Program-made: the position numbers and the translations under genes
Shown: piece by piece, positions 1-11,600 of the stretch
How the letters are laid out: each line of letters starts with the position of its first letter
Numbering within the stretch: the first letter of the stretch is position 1
Notes under the pieces: generated by a model
Database searches by the model: none
Told to the model about the DNA's origin: nothing
The model's input: the letters and a program-made list of their open reading frames with translations, nothing else
Assembly: GCA_019914995.1 (NCBI GenBank)
Contig: CM034126.1
Location: forward strand, 5,151,001 to 5,215,000
From: Acanthochlamys bracteata
Taxonomy: Eukaryota > Streptophyta > Magnoliopsida > Pandanales > Velloziaceae
DNA length: 64,000 bases
Reading direction: 5' to 3'

Positions 1-580
1 GCAAACAACAAAATGGGGCTGATTAAAGGAAACATCAATGTAGTAATGCATATAATCCTTTCTTATTTTAAATGACGGACACTTCACCATCACACCTGAC
101 CACTCAGAAGTGTATGCATAACTTTAGAGCAACATCCGCCTATCATGACGTAATATAACTGTCGTAACTTAAGTTAACAGCGAATCCCACTTAGTTCCAG
201 ACATTCTCTATTGAAGCATGTATGTCCGGTCAACCGAAACATGTGAACTGCAATGGCTTTCTATCATAAAGAAGCTACCTTACAACAGGGCAAAGCCCCA
301 ACCAAAAACCAATTCCAATTCCACAAGTGTCATTTCCAAAAATCCCATTCAGAAAAGATTAGCCTACTGTACTTGTACCTGAGGTTCATTAGTGTTTCTT
401 TGTCAGTGCCAAAACCATACTCAAAACCTTAAGTCACTCCATTGATCTAAAAAATCTTTGTCATGGCAACAACTGATCCAAGCACTCCCATTGATGAAAT
501 TGTTGAGATTACTTATTCAAATCCGAGTCTTCCAATAAACAACGAACAAAAGTTCAGAGAAACGTGAACGAAAACAACAC
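1..580 (-). other. Intron 1 (partial) of the CPP1-like gene
   Basis: The sequence just left of the first exon starts with GTG on the minus strand and holds no open frame. I searched it for the expected second exon of the family (the helix that continues the J-like domain) and did not find it, so the remaining exons lie beyond the left edge. No repeat or other gene is recognisable here. Confidence 0.6.
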
Positions 581-904
581 CTTAGCTACGGCTTCCGGAT
601 CGTCCTTACAGGAAGCAAGTAGGGCGTTCTTGGCGGGGAGTATATCATCGAAAGTGGCACCTTCCGAGACGCCGAGCATTTTCAGAGCGATTTCCAGCGA
701 CATCTCCGACGGGGCTGGCGACGGTTCGTCCTTTCGGGATCCCGCCGCAATTGTCGTCCTTGTCATTACCCTTCGACGCCATGTGGCAGCGCCTAAGGGT
801 GAGGACCACCACTGCCGTCGCCGTCTCCGGGTGGACAGCGGGAGAAGGGTAAGAAAGGACGGCTGGCGGTTGATCGGCAGAGCAGCGGCGGCGGCTGCTG
901 CCAT
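581..904 (-). CDS. CPP1: CPP1/CDF1-type plastid J-like chaperone, exon 1 (partial)
   Basis: First exon, 108 codons, start ATG at 904-902, ending in phase 0 at AAG before a GTG donor at 580. Residues 1-67 are rich in Ala, Arg and Ser with almost no acidic residues, as in a chloroplast transit peptide. From residue 69 the sequence (MSLEIALKMLGVSEG, then FDDI and KDDPEAVAK) matches the start of the J-like domain of CHAPERONE-LIKE PROTEIN OF POR1, a thylakoid/envelope membrane protein that stabilises protochlorophyllide oxidoreductase. The family has a J-like fold without HPD; the rest of the domain and the C-terminal membrane helices (DUF3353) should be on later exons outside the window. A plus-strand open frame over the same bases is a shadow. 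The family is recognised from conserved residues; CPP1 versus a close paralogue cannot be decided from one exon. Confidence 0.8.
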
Positions 905-1110
905 GTTTCTGTTTCTGTTATTCTTTCTTCTCTCGTGCCGGTCTGCTGCTGTGGTTGTTGTGCGAGGAACTGAGGATGATTCTTTTCTGTTATAATTAGA
1001 GGTCAGCGATTTTTTGGAGTGAAATGGAAATGAGAAGACAAACCAACAAAAAAGTTGATTTATAATTTATAAAGCGTGCAATGGAAGCAAAAAAGAACAA
1101 TCCACCGTAA

Positions 1111-1634
1111 GGGCGTGTTTCCTAACACCTACCTCTACGAGGCTGTCTGGGTCTGCGTTTGAAAAATTATTTATCAATTTTTTTTAATTTTTTTTATTTT
1201 ATATTTTTTAATATATATTTTTAAAATATATAAAAAATTTTATTTAAAAATTTAGAAAGTATAAAAAAATTTTACGGAGTAAGATTTTTTTATTGTATAT
1301 TTTTATTATTTTTTTAGAAATAAAAAAAATAAAGTTCATTTTAAAAAAAAAACAAAAATATCTTTTATTTTAAAAAAACTTTATTTTATAAGTATTTCCA
1401 AACGTTCTCTAATTTATATTTTTTTAAACTCACATTTATATAAAATATATATATAAATTAAAATAAAAATTTTTTATTAATAAATAATTTTTAAAAATTT
1501 ATTTTTAAAATTTACTCAATAAATATTAAATTAATATATAATTTTATTTTTTATTAAATATTTTTTAATTTTAATTTTTAAATTAATTTTTAAAAATTCA
1601 TTTTACCTACTTTATCTGCAAAGTAAACACACCC
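1111..1634. mobile_element. Family B MITE (ends GGGCGTGTTT / AAACACACCC)
   Basis: Left end GGGCGTGTTTCCTAAC and right end GTAAACACACCC are imperfect inverted repeats, and the AT-rich interior at 1405-1620 resembles 55377-55602. Flanks are TAA on the left and TTA on the right, so the target-site duplication is ambiguous (TA if an extra A/T pair belongs to the ends). A family C element (1155-1404) sits inside it. It has no coding capacity, so it is non-autonomous. Confidence 0.6.
1155..1404. mobile_element. Family C AT-rich MITE nested in family B
   Basis: A 250-bp block opening with GCGTTTGAAAA and closing with TTTCCAAACG, with a run of A/T-only words between. The same order of words (TTATTTTATATTTTTTAATA, then TTTAAAAATTTAGAAA, then TTTTATTATTTTTTTA) recurs at many places in the window. 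Confidence 0.55.
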
Positions 1635-1669
1635 TTAAAAAGAACTCCGTCCGGATGCGTCTGATCTAG

Positions 1670-1875
1670 CTTAAAAAAATAACTATTTAATTTTTTATTT
1701 TATAATTTTTTAATAAATATTTTATATTTTAGAAAATTTATCTAAAATTTTAGAAAATATCAAAAATTTTGTATTATGAAAATTTTATTTTTTTATAAAT
1801 AAAAAAAGTTATTTCTTAAAAAAATAAAAATATTTTATATTTTAAAAATTTTCTATTTCAACAAAAATTTTAAAC
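1670..1875. repeat. Degenerate family C copy
   Basis: It has the same internal word order as other family C copies (TTATTTTATAATTTTTTAATAA through TTTAGAAAATTTATC) but without clean terminal GCGTTTGG. Limits are approximate. Confidence 0.35.
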
Positions 1876-2316
1876 TGCTATCTCCGAGTCATGAGAAATT
1901 TGGGCCTGACCGTTGACCGGCATACTGGGTTACAGTTTGAATTTGGGCCAACTGTCATCTTAGTAAAACTTATTTAATTCTCCGCAACTGATACAGAGAA
2001 TAACTACTTTTGAAAAAAAAATTTTAACTTTGAATAATTTTTTATATATTTTATAATTTTGCTTTTGCAAATGCATTTTTAATAGTATTTAAAACTCACT
2101 TTGATGAAGATAGACATTTTTAAAAAATTTAGACAAAACCTTCAATATTTTAAAGACACATTGGAAGTGTTTACATATCTTTTAGACTTATTTTTTTCAA
2201 CCAGAAATTTCATTTTTAACTTACTAAACCCAATTTTAATAAAATAAGCACAAAAACTAAACTTATTTTTAAATAATTCATTTTTTACAAACTTATTTTC
2301 GTAAATTTATTTTAAA

Positions 2317-2847
2317 TAGAGATGACAATATATAATCTGAACTGCAAATTCAATTCAAAATCGATCTATCTAAGTCGGATTTTATTTTGATCTTATTCAG
2401 ATTCGTATCATATCAATCTGAAATTGACATGATAAATTAAATAAGTTCAAATTAGATTCGAATTAACTTCAAAATTGACACATTTAATCTCTATAATATT
2501 TATAGCATATATTATTTAATAATTAGAAAATATTTAAAAAAACTACACTGATTTATTATATATATATATATATATATAGTCAAAATTAATAATTTTATTT
2601 ATATATATGATACCTAAGAATTTCACTTATTATTTTTAAAAATTAATTTATATAATTTTGATTTTAATAGTTTTTATTATTAAATAAATCAATCAAAATA
2701 TTATTCAGTTATTAAATAAATTCGATTATAATTAATAATTTTGATTTATATAAATATATAAATCGAATTAAAATTAAATAATTCTTATCTAATTATTATA
2801 TAGATTAATTGGAATCTACTCTGTTAATCTATATATCGTCACTTCTA
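2317..2847. mobile_element. Family D hAT-like MITE
   Basis: A 531-bp element. The left end TAGAGATGACAATATATAAT is matched in reverse complement at the right end by TAGAAGTGACGATATATAG. Flanking 8-mers ATTTTAAA and CTTCTAAA match at 6 of 8 positions, as expected of an aged hAT-type 8-bp duplication. The interior is AT-rich with no coding capacity and contains a (TA)n run near 2555-2577. Confidence 0.6.
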
Positions 2848-3874
2848 CTTCTAAAGCAAAAGAAACGCATCGTTTAGAAAGAATTGGACACATGATTTAG
2901 AAAGAATTGGTCACATATTCATTTTTCTCAAACTCTAATTTTGGGCCCCTTCATTTACCATCCCATTCATGTTCTTTCTTCCACTCTATTTTTCTTTTTC
3001 TTTCTCTCATTTATTTAAATCTTTTTCTTAAAATACTAATTTTATATAAATTATTTTTCACTTATTTTTAAATATTTTCGCTTTTCTAAACAAATATACC
3101 TTAAAAAATAATTTTTTAGTTAAACATTAACCTTCTAACTACTTTTTCACTTCTTCCGATTCTAGTATTTAAATATTTCTTAAAAATTAGTTTTTTAAAT
3201 AAATCTATTTTTTAGAAAATAGAAATATTTGTTTAATTAAAACTTAATTATAAAAATTTTTACTTATATACAAATTTTAAAGAGTATTAAATTGTAGTTT
3301 ATATTGCTATCCAAATCATTTGAAAATTAGTGTTTCGTGACAATAGTTTCATTCTGTTTTCTTTTCTAACTTTTCAGTTTATCTAAACAGGTTGTAAAAT
3401 ACACTAATTTTTTAGTTTGCATATTCTGTTTTCAGTTGCACTATAAACTAAAGTGTTTTGCAGTATTTATTAGTGTTTATTATTATTTTATTTCAACTTT
3501 TATTTCTCAATAAATCTATAATATTCAAATGATGAAAATGTAAAAGATACAGATAAAATGTACGTAATAAAATTATATATATATCTTTTATGTAAATAAA
3601 AAACAAAATCATTTAAAAAATATTTTAAAACAATTTTTTTATAAAAGGTTTATTAGTTTAAGCACTCCTAACGTGCCAAAATTGTTTAAAATAAGAAACT
3701 TTTTTTAAATATAACTTATTTTGAGAATTTTCAAGAAACAAATTTAAATTTTTTAACCTTAAAAGAATAACAAAAATTACGTGTATAAAAATTCTATGAC
3801 ATATAATTCACCAGTATTTTCTAAATTTTAATGAAAGTTTTCAAAATATAATAATAAATTTATTAGAAAATTTA

Positions 3875-4669
3875 TACGGGTCAAAATTATTAATTCATAA
3901 ATTGATCAATTTGGTTCAACCCTAACTCAATTTATAAATTTATACGGGTCAAAATTGTCAATCCTAACTCAACGTATTAATAATTAGATTAAATTCGGAT
4001 CGACCCATTTAATATTTAATTCCACACTTTTAAACTTCAACGAAATTAAAAACTCAGTTGTAAAGTGCACGGTATTTTTAGTGACAAGATATAGTGAACG
4101 CCCGTTAAATGTGTATTCTTTAGTATCTTCATCAGTCCTTAAATTATCTAAAAAAATTATTTTTATTTTTATTTTTTAAAAATATGTGGTGACAGTTGAA
4201 ATTTATAATTATAAATACATACTAATATTTTCGATAAAGATTTTGATAAATATAGCTATCTAACAAAATTTTGATAAAATTTTTATACGAAATCCAAATT
4301 CGTCATTACATAAATACCTACATAGTAATACTTCCGATACACTATTTTATTAAGATATAAAAATAACGATTAATTATAAATATCATATAATTTAATAATT
4401 TATAAAGTATTATTATTAATTATTTTTATTGTCAATATTTTAATATACGAAAATTAAAAATCAAATATTGTTTCTTTAAGATACGGAAATTCGGATTGGT
4501 GAGTCAATTTTAGGTTAACCAGAATCAACCTATTTAATAGTCAGGTTAAATTCATTCAACTCTAACACAACTCATATATTTATACGAGTCAAATTTTTTA
4601 ACACTAATTCTAATTAAATAGATCGGTGCAGATTACGTTTTCAGATCGGGTCATATATTGTCATCTCTA
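3875..4669. mobile_element. Family D element, approx. 800 bp, paralogous to 43432-44283
   Basis: Shares many ordered words with the 43432-44283 copy (TTTATAATTATAAATACATA, AACAAAATTTTGATAAAA, GATTAATTATAAAT, ATAATTTAATAATTTATAAA) in the same orientation. It ends in ATATATTGTCATCTCTA, the family D terminus. The left end is unclear. Noncoding. Confidence 0.55.
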
Positions 4670-5700
4670 CTTCTCCCTTTCGCTTTTCGTTAAACAAAAT
4701 TAAAAATATTTCAAATGTGAACGTATTACTTACGGTGAATTTAAAAAATAAATTTTCGTACAAAATTTGTAAATGAATGAAAGTGAAATTTTATTAATTA
4801 TGTTCAAATATAAAATCAAAAGAGAAATCTATTTTGTGAAAAATGTTTTACGCTCAGTTGTCTAAAGTGCTTAAAGTAAAAAAAATTCTGAAAAAAAATT
4901 ATTTAAAAAATTTTAAGAAACAAATTGAGTTTCTATCTTTAAAAGTAATACATTTTTATATATTATAATTGTTTAATTTATAATAATATTTCTATTTTTA
5001 ATTTAAAAAATATTATCAAAATTTATAAAAACAAAAATAAAGATAAAAATTTAATAAACAACGGTGAATATTCCCCTAGTAGAAGAGATTCAAAGAGAGT
5101 TACGTCTGCGGCTTTCTATGCTCACAAGCAAAGCGAACGGTTGTTTCTTGCCTTTTTAATCTTCGTGTTTACGTCAACGTGTGTTAAACCCCACTCCTCG
5201 CACACACGGACACACCCGCTGCATGCAGTTACTTAAAACACCATCGCACCCACGGGCCCCACCTGCAATTTTCTTATGATTTTTATAAATTTCTTTTTAA
5301 ATTGAATAAGTTCGATGATTTCAGTTTCCATCAAATGCATATTCTTCCTCATGAAATACAAATGTATATGAAGACAAATCATGCATTCGAATTCAAATAA
5401 ATAAGAAAACGTAATACAAATTAATAAATTAATAATACAATAAGTATTGTAGTCGAAAAAGTTATCAATTAATTTGCTTGTTAAATTTGAAATGCGTCAT
5501 GAGCAATTCAATTCACGGCATTCATTGAATTTTGAATTGAATGCGTTTGCGATATTTCGATTGCATTGCTCTGCTGTCGTTGTGCATGGAACCCGTGTAC
5601 TGATTCTTCACGGGCTCTCTCTATTTCTCTCCTGCCATGTATCTCCTCTCTTGGTTAACCGCACCAAACGCATCGAAACCCGAACCAAACTCCAAACTCC

Positions 5701-5710
5701 ATATATATAA
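5701..5710 (+). promoter_or_regulatory. TATA box of the first ATL gene
   Basis: ATATATATAA lies about 100 bp upstream of the ATG at 5806, a normal plant spacing for TATA plus a short 5' leader. Confidence 0.5.
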
Positions 5711-5769
5711 CACAGATTGAAGTTGTAAACCTATTCCCACTAAAAGAGTGAACACAGATCGGGGAGGGG

Positions 5770-5793
5770 GAGAGAGAGAGAGAGAGAGAGAGA
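5770..5793 (+). repeat. (GA)12 microsatellite in a 5' leader
   Basis: Twelve perfect GA units end 12 bases before the ATG of the ATL gene at 5806, inside its predicted 5' untranslated leader. GA runs in plant leaders can bind BBR/BPC GAGA factors and vary in length between individuals; that role here is inference. Confidence 0.9.
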
Positions 5794-5805
5794 TCAAAAC
5801 AATCG

Positions 5806-6261
5806 ATGGGAATGGTGGTACCGTTTGTTGGATTGTTCATGGTGTGCCTAGGCATGAGCATGATGTTCTTTCTTTACCTCTGCCTTCTGTGGTATGCTTC
5901 TTTACGTACAGCAGCAGCCGGTGCTACTGCTGGCGTCGATAACAACGGGAATGGTGTTGGTTACCCTAACAAACTACGACGAGGGTTATCAGAAGATGAT
6001 CTGAAACGGTTACCAGGAGCAGGTGATGGCGAATCTGTAGCGGGGACGGAGTGCGCCGTTTGTTTAGATGATATTGAAGCAGGGCAGTCAACGAGAGTGT
6101 TGCCTTCTTGTGGCCATGCTTTCCATCTGGTTTGTGCAGATTCATGGCTTTTAACAAATCCGGCTTGTCCTCTTTGCCGCGCAGCGCAACACGCTCCGCC
6201 ACCCCCGCCACCAATGCCTGTTGCTCCGCTTCCTATTCCTGAGCCACTTGCTGCTGCTTAG
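5806..6261 (+). CDS. ATL-type RING-H2 finger E3 ubiquitin ligase (copy 1)
   Basis: Single-exon, 151 aa. Residues 5-31 form one hydrophobic membrane segment. Residues 60-70 (GLSEDDLKRLP) are a GLD-like motif. Residues 83-124 are a RING-H2 with the ATL spacing C-x2-C-x15-C-x-H-x2-H-x2-C-x10-C-x2-C, with the Pro just before the third Cys and the Trp after the sixth ligand. Residues 131-147 are a proline-rich tail. By family knowledge it transfers ubiquitin from an E2 to membrane-associated targets; ATL genes are often stress- or elicitor-induced. The ATG at 5806 follows a GA-rich leader and a TATA box; an ATG at 5812 is a possible alternative start. Two same-strand paralogues follow at 11157 and 15191. 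The short length fits the small ATL members. Target and pathway cannot be inferred. Confidence 0.9.
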   Translation: MGMVVPFVGLFMVCLGMSMMFFLYLCLLWYASLRTAAAGATAGVDNNGNGVGYPNKLRRGLSEDDLKRLPGAGDGESVAGTECAVCLDDIEAGQSTRVLPSCGHAFHLVCADSWLLTNPACPLCRAAQHAPPPPPPMPVAPLPIPEPLAAA

Positions 6262-6562
6262 GTCGGTGATCGGTTGTTTCTCGTTGTTCTTCTTTCCGTC
6301 TCTCTCTCTCGCGGATCGTCGATATGATCGACCTGTTGTTATCTGTAAGTATAGATAGCTGTAGATTGGGAATTTTTTTAATTATTACGATATGATTTGA
6401 TTGTAGTGTTGTAGATGTTGAATGAATCCATGGGATTTCCAATTTTGCAAGGGAGATTATATTATATAACTGTTGTTTAGTTTTCTAGTTTCGTAGATGT
6501 TTGTTGTTCTTGGAAAATAGTTCCTTGATTTGAGAATGAGATTATTTCTTTGTTTTTATTTG

Positions 6563-6792
6563 GGGACGTTTTGCAAAGCGTTCTTCAAAAACAAATTTTT
6601 TATTTTTACATTTTTAAATATATTTTCATAAATATTTAAAAAATTTATTTAAAAATTTAAAAAATATAGAAAATTTTAGATAATAATATTTTTTTATTGC
6701 TTACATTTTTAAAAAGGTAAATCCATTTTTCAAAAAATAAAAATCCTTTCCATTCTAAAAAAACTCATTTTTCAAAATCACTAAAACGCACT
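6563..6792. repeat. Family C AT-rich MITE
   Basis: Bounded by GGGGACGTTTTGCAAAGCG on the left and AAAACGC on the right, with the family's A/T-only interior. It lies about 300 bp downstream of the first ATL stop codon. No clear target duplication. Confidence 0.4.
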
Positions 6793-6840
6793 TAACTTTT
6801 TAATTTGATTTGATTTTGGTGAGAATTAGAGCCCTAAACT

Positions 6841-6898
6841 GATAATTGTTAATGCATGTTGTGTGATTAGATAATTGTTAATGCATGTTGCGTGATTA
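6841..6898. repeat. 29-bp tandem duplication
   Basis: Two adjacent 29-bp units beginning GATAATTGTTAATGCATG differ at one base only (T versus C near the unit's 3' end). Confidence 0.9.
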
Positions 6899-7237
6899 AG
6901 TAAAAATTATGCATGGAAAAATATTTATTTATACCTTACTGTAAGACAATATTTTTTTTGAAAATTAAAGGCGCTTTTACTAACCACCTAGACTCCACTT
7001 TTTTAAATTTATTTTTAAAACAAAATAAATAAAAATTTTAAAATAATTTTTTAAAAATTATTTTTAAGACTATTTTTAATACAAAATTAATATAAAAGTA
7101 TTCTTTATTAAATATTTTTTAAGTTTTAATTAATTTATAAATTTAATTTTAAGAAACTGGGTTTACCTTAAAATACAAGGCGCTCTAACAGTGTGAAATG
7201 AAGTGATGCTTCATCTCTCTCGGGGTAGCACTTCGGG

Positions 7238-7703
7238 TATATAAAACAATTTTTGATCTACTCATATACTAATCAAATTCAAATTATTCAATCCAAATTT
7301 CATCTATTTATTTATATGAATTAAAATTCGAATCAATTTATTTAATTAATTAAATTATTAAAATAAAAATTATAAATATTAATTTTAATAATAATATATA
7401 AATATGATTAATTATGATATATTTAAAAAAATTATTAATTTTGATAAAATTTATAAATTAAATAAAATTAGTTAAATTAGAATAAGTTAAAAAAAATATA
7501 TACAAATTTAATTTAATTTTTTCTATTTATTTTTTAATATTAAATAATATATATGATATAAATAGTTGAACAGATTAATTTCGGATTAATTCGAATTCTA
7601 TTCCAAATTGATCCAAAATTCATGTAAGACTTGATTTGAATTCGACTTTTTCAGATCAGTTTCGGATAAAGTTCACGTATCGGATAAAAAATTGTCACTT
7701 CTA
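7238..7703. mobile_element. Family D-like MITE
   Basis: The right end AAAAATTGTCACTTCTA is the family D terminus. The reverse-complemented end aligns with the left TATATAAAACAATTTTTGAT at most positions. Interior AT-rich and noncoding; no target duplication found. Confidence 0.4.
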
Positions 7704-9959
7704 TATATCTCTGATTAGATAGTTCCGAAATAATTAAAATAAGAAATTATTATAAAAAAATTTTATTTAAAATTTTTTAAAATGAATTTAATTTTTTACT
7801 TTAAAATATTGTGTATATTATAAGTTTATAACATACAATTTTTTATATTATATAATTTTTAAAAAATTTAGATTATTATAGAAACTTTATTGAAAAATAA
7901 AAATTTGAAAACAAAATGATAATTTTTAAACCAAGGAACTTTATAATGATTTCATATATTTTTGAAGATGAATAATTTCTCATTTTCTTGTACAAAATAA
8001 AAGCAACAGTATACATAGCTGTGGTATTACTAAGATATGGAAAGGTCACAGTAGCCTTTCAGACTTTCAGATAAAAAAAGGTTTTGATAACATTAGATGC
8101 GCGTGATCTTTGATTAATGCTCGACAAAGTTTTTGTTTGCCAGTGCACAATTAGAATATCATGGAATCACAATTAAATTTATCTTGAAGATCAAGAAATT
8201 AAAAAACACAAAGATTCGTTTGAAATGCAAAAATTTCAGCAAACTTTATGTACTATATCAAGTACCGTTTTTACTTCAGCACCAAATCGTCGAAAATGGT
8301 TGAATTCGACAAAAAATTGTTGTCGAGATGAAAATCATAGCCGCAATGAAGGAAGATTTTTCTAAAAGAATAAATTATTATTTAATACTGTTAGAATTTA
8401 ATTAATTTATTGTATTCGTTTTTAAAAAAATAAGTTGAAAATAATTTCTTATTTATTTTGCAATTAAAATAAACTACTAGAAATATTTGTTTAGTTTATA
8501 AACTATATAGCGTGAGAATAACAACTCTTACTTCTGTATGCAAGATACTTTAGTTCTCATGAATTTAACTAAAAAATAATGCCGATTTGTGCATGATAGT
8601 GCGTATTTATTTAACTTTAAATTTACTTTTTTAAAATAAATTAAAATTTCAAAATGAATTTAATAAAAAATAAAATTTTACGCAAAAGATTAATTTAATT
8701 TTTGTGTTATTTTATTTAAAATAAATTAAAAGTAAAATTTTAAAGAAAAAATTGAATTTAGATGGTAGTAACACGCTCTCTTAGATACCGTTTATTTTGA
8801 TATTAAATTTATATTTAAAAAAAATTGTAATAAGAAATAGATTAAAAATGAGCTTGATAAAAATAAATATTTATATTTATATTTATATCATTCTAAAGGA
8901 GAGTTTAAAATAAAATTTTCATTTTAAACTTAAAATTAAATTTTGGCGTAAAATTTAATTTAATTAATTTTTATTTTAGTTTATAAGTGAATGGAGGGTG
9001 AATTTAAGATAAGTAAATTTGAAATTAGGTAAACAAGTCTCCAGCGTACCTGCTACCTACATTAATATAGTAACTTTTTCTTTTTGCTCATCAAGGCAAC
9101 AGTAGAAAGTGAATATAGAGTCCGTTTGAATTGAATTTTTTTAACTTATAAGTTAAAAATATCTTCAAACAATAAATATTAGATGTTCAGATATATAGAT
9201 TATAAATCATTTTTTCAACTTATAAATCGAAAAGTTAAAAGTTACTCTAAATAATTTTTTAACAAAAATTGTGCGCAAGGTTTTTTTCAGAATATAAAAA
9301 ATATCTCTTCTATTCCTACTAAGTTAATAAAATTATATATACATATATTTTTTATCCGTTCATTTATTTTAATTTTTTTTTTCATTTTCTCACACCCATC
9401 CAATTCTTAAGTTTTCTTCTTGGTTCGGCTCCGTCCCATCTCCGCACTTATTCTAACGATCCCTTAACTTTTTTATAAAAAAGTTAATTTTATTCAAACC
9501 CTTTTAGTAAAAATTAACAACCACTATTTTTTAAAGTAAAAAAATAACTTTTTCAAAAAGATTAAAAAACTTATAAATTTAACGAAACGACCAATAATAA
9601 TTGTAGCAACTTGGCAACAAACATGAATGGACTCTAAATTTTTGCTACCAAACCAGCTATATAGCACTAACTTAAAGCAATACTCAAATATATTAGATGT
9701 ACTCGACAAAGAAAAGTTTCATTAACAATCATTTTGGGGTTGACATGTTGTACTATACTATGTATAAATTTGGACTGTAGTAGCCGTCACCTAAACAATC
9801 TGTGCTTAGTGTATGTTTTATTTTATTTTTAATTCAAATTTTTATAAATAAATTTAAGAATTTTTATATTTAAATTTCAAATTTATTATCAAAATTATAT
9901 TATTTAATTATTATATGTATATAAATAAGTTTTTTTAAATTTCTACTAGTGGTTATAGA

Positions 9960-10200
9960 TTTTTGGTGTGTTTAGGAGTAATTTCTAACTGTTTTTTAAC
10001 TTTTAATTTTATATTTTTTTAATAAATTTTTATTATAGATTTTTCTAATTTTAAAAAATATAGATAACTTTAACATCATAATAGTATTATTATTTATTTT
10101 TTTTTTTTTAAATAAAAAGTAAAACTAATTTCTTAAAAGATTTAAAATAATTTTCATTAATTTACATTTTAAAATACTTCAAAACATTACATTTAATTTG
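9960..10200. repeat. Family C AT-rich block
   Basis: Opens with GTGTTTAGGAG and keeps the family word order (TTTAATTTTATATTTTTTTA, then a T-run and A-run core). The right end near AAAACATT is degenerate. Confidence 0.35.
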
Positions 10201-10233
10201 GAATGTAGATGCTCTTTCTAGGAACCTTCCTGT
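10201..10233 (+). pseudogene. Possible Ty3/gypsy RNase H relic
   Basis: One frame reads NVDALSRNLPV, which resembles the ADALSR signature at the end of the RNase H region of Ty3/gypsy polyproteins. Nothing else of the element is recognisable around it, so this is a weak call resting on one short motif. Confidence 0.2.
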
Positions 10234-11031
10234 ATTGGCCTCGCATGGCATCTTTTAACTATAAAGGAAACTAAATAACTCTTCATCGAGACTCGAGCAT
10301 TATACCCCTACAATTGCTGCTAATAACTAAAAATTGTCCTCGGCCTTCAAAAGCTTCAACGTTATTCTGACTTTCTTTTCTAGATTTTAGATACATTGCG
10401 TTCCAGTGAATCTAAACCACTCATTGCTGTGGGTTCCACTAGATACTCGCATTAATGTGTGGTTCAGATGCAATCAGAATATGCTATATCTCGATTACAT
10501 AAGATACCACCTCTTTCATTAATGAATTAGGGAGAAAAGTTTCACTTGGACAATTTAATTTTCTATTACAAAATTATTTCTAACTCTTTTTTTTTAATTT
10601 AAATTTCCTTTTAATAATATTACTTATAATAATTTGTAAGTAATAAAATAACAGGCGGGATTCATTTCAAATTAAATTAAAAAGAAAAGAAAATAACAGA
10701 ACTCATGGTAAATTTATTCTCCTACATGTAGCTTAGATGGCCTTCATTTTAGCAAGTTCATAGCAAGCAAAGCACACTCATTTGCTTCGAAAATTAGAGA
10801 GGGAAAGTTAATTATCAAATGCAGTTACCATACATAATTTTAACCTTTCACTTAAATGAATTCACCTACTAACAGTAACAGCTTATTTAATTTTGAAAAT
10901 TTTAACAATCAACAGCTTTATAAAGTCATTTCCAGAAATTCATACCTATTTCATATTCTTCTCTTCTTCCCAAAATTGAATGCCTCCAAGTATTCAATTC
11001 ATTCAACCCCACCGAGTGAATCTCTCCTCCC

Positions 11032-11041
11032 ATATATAAAC
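11032..11041 (+). promoter_or_regulatory. TATA box of the second ATL gene
   Basis: CATATATAAA lies about 120 bp upstream of the ATG at 11157, mirroring the arrangement at the first ATL copy. Confidence 0.5.
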
Positions 11042-11156
11042 CCTCCCAATAGCAATCAAGCTCTTCGCCGTCTACAACAACAAATAAAAAAAAACTTTGC
11101 CGGAGAATTTCATCTCGGGCGAAGAAAGAGATCGATCAATCGCCGCAAAACCACTG

Positions 11157-11600
11157 ATGGGAGAAGGAGAGTTCCGTCCAATCAATCTATTAACATTCTC
11201 GTTGGGATTGTTTCTAACTCTATCTCTCATCTGTGTTGTCTTCACTATCTATCTTTGTTTAACTATCTATGCTTTCCACCGGAACCGGCCGACTGCAAAC
11301 GGCGAAGATATACGAGATCCGCAGAAACTAAACAAACCAAAAGGACTAACATCTGGTGAATTGAAGAAATTGTCCGGTGTGGAAGACGGCAGAGTTGTTG
11401 CAGGAACAGAATGCGTGGTTTGTTTAGATGATATTGAAGCAGGGCAGATCGCGAGGGTGATGCCAACTTGTTGCCATGCTTTTCACCGTGATTGCGCTGA
11501 CCAGTGGCTCTCGACTAACCCTGCTTGTCCTGTCTGCCGCGCATCTCTCACCGCCACTCCCCCGCCGTCTCTGCTGCCGGAGATGGAGCTCCCGGTGTAG
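11157..11600 (+). CDS. ATL-type RING-H2 finger E3 ubiquitin ligase (copy 2)
   Basis: Single exon, 147 aa from the first ATG at 11157; the frame is open upstream to a TTG at 11097, which is not a plant start. Residues 10-39 are a hydrophobic membrane segment. Residues 63-72 (GLTSGELKKL) are the GLD-like motif. The RING-H2 spans residues 86-127 with all eight ligands and ATL spacing; a Cys replaces the usual Gly/Gln between the third Cys and the first His (CCH). A short Pro/Leu tail follows. The stretch CLDDIEAGQ in the RING is identical to copy 1, which supports local duplication. It is predicted to be a membrane-anchored E3 ligase; substrates are unknown. The 3' flank is AT-rich with no further exon. 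Confidence 0.9.
   Translation: MGEGEFRPINLLTFSLGLFLTLSLICVVFTIYLCLTIYAFHRNRPTANGEDIRDPQKLNKPKGLTSGELKKLSGVEDGRVVAGTECVVCLDDIEAGQIARVMPTCCHAFHRDCADQWLSTNPACPVCRASLTATPPPSLLPEMELPV

Larger units (their letters stand above)
905..5700. other. Intergenic AT-rich region with transposon remnants
   Basis: No credible coding sequence is seen over 4.8 kb. The tract is made largely of the inverted-repeat elements listed separately (1111-1634, 1155-1404, 1670-1875, 2317-2847, 3875-4669). The bases between 4700 and 5700 are simple AT-rich DNA leading into the promoter of the first ATL gene. The open frame at 5474-5710 overlaps that promoter and has no family resemblance. Confidence 0.6.
6262..11031. other. 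Intergenic region between ATL copies 1 and 2
   Basis: No supported gene. It holds family C blocks (6563-6792, about 9960-10200), a recent 29-bp tandem duplication (6841-6898), a family D element (7238-7703) and a possible gypsy relic near 10201. The remaining sequence, including 7710-9950, is AT-rich and featureless. Open frames such as 9524-9709 lack codon structure and family resemblance. Confidence 0.6.

Noticed and set aside
564..995. 143-codon plus-strand open frame
   Set aside because: It lies antisense to the CPP1-like exon and mirrors its GC-rich codons; no family resemblance.
5655..6442. Minus-strand frames around ATL copy 1
   Set aside because: Composed of antisense GA repeat and antisense RING codons.
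10856..11359. 167-codon frame upstream of and overlapping ATL copy 2
   Set aside because: It covers the promoter, TATA box and leader of the ATL gene and is out of frame with the RING domain.
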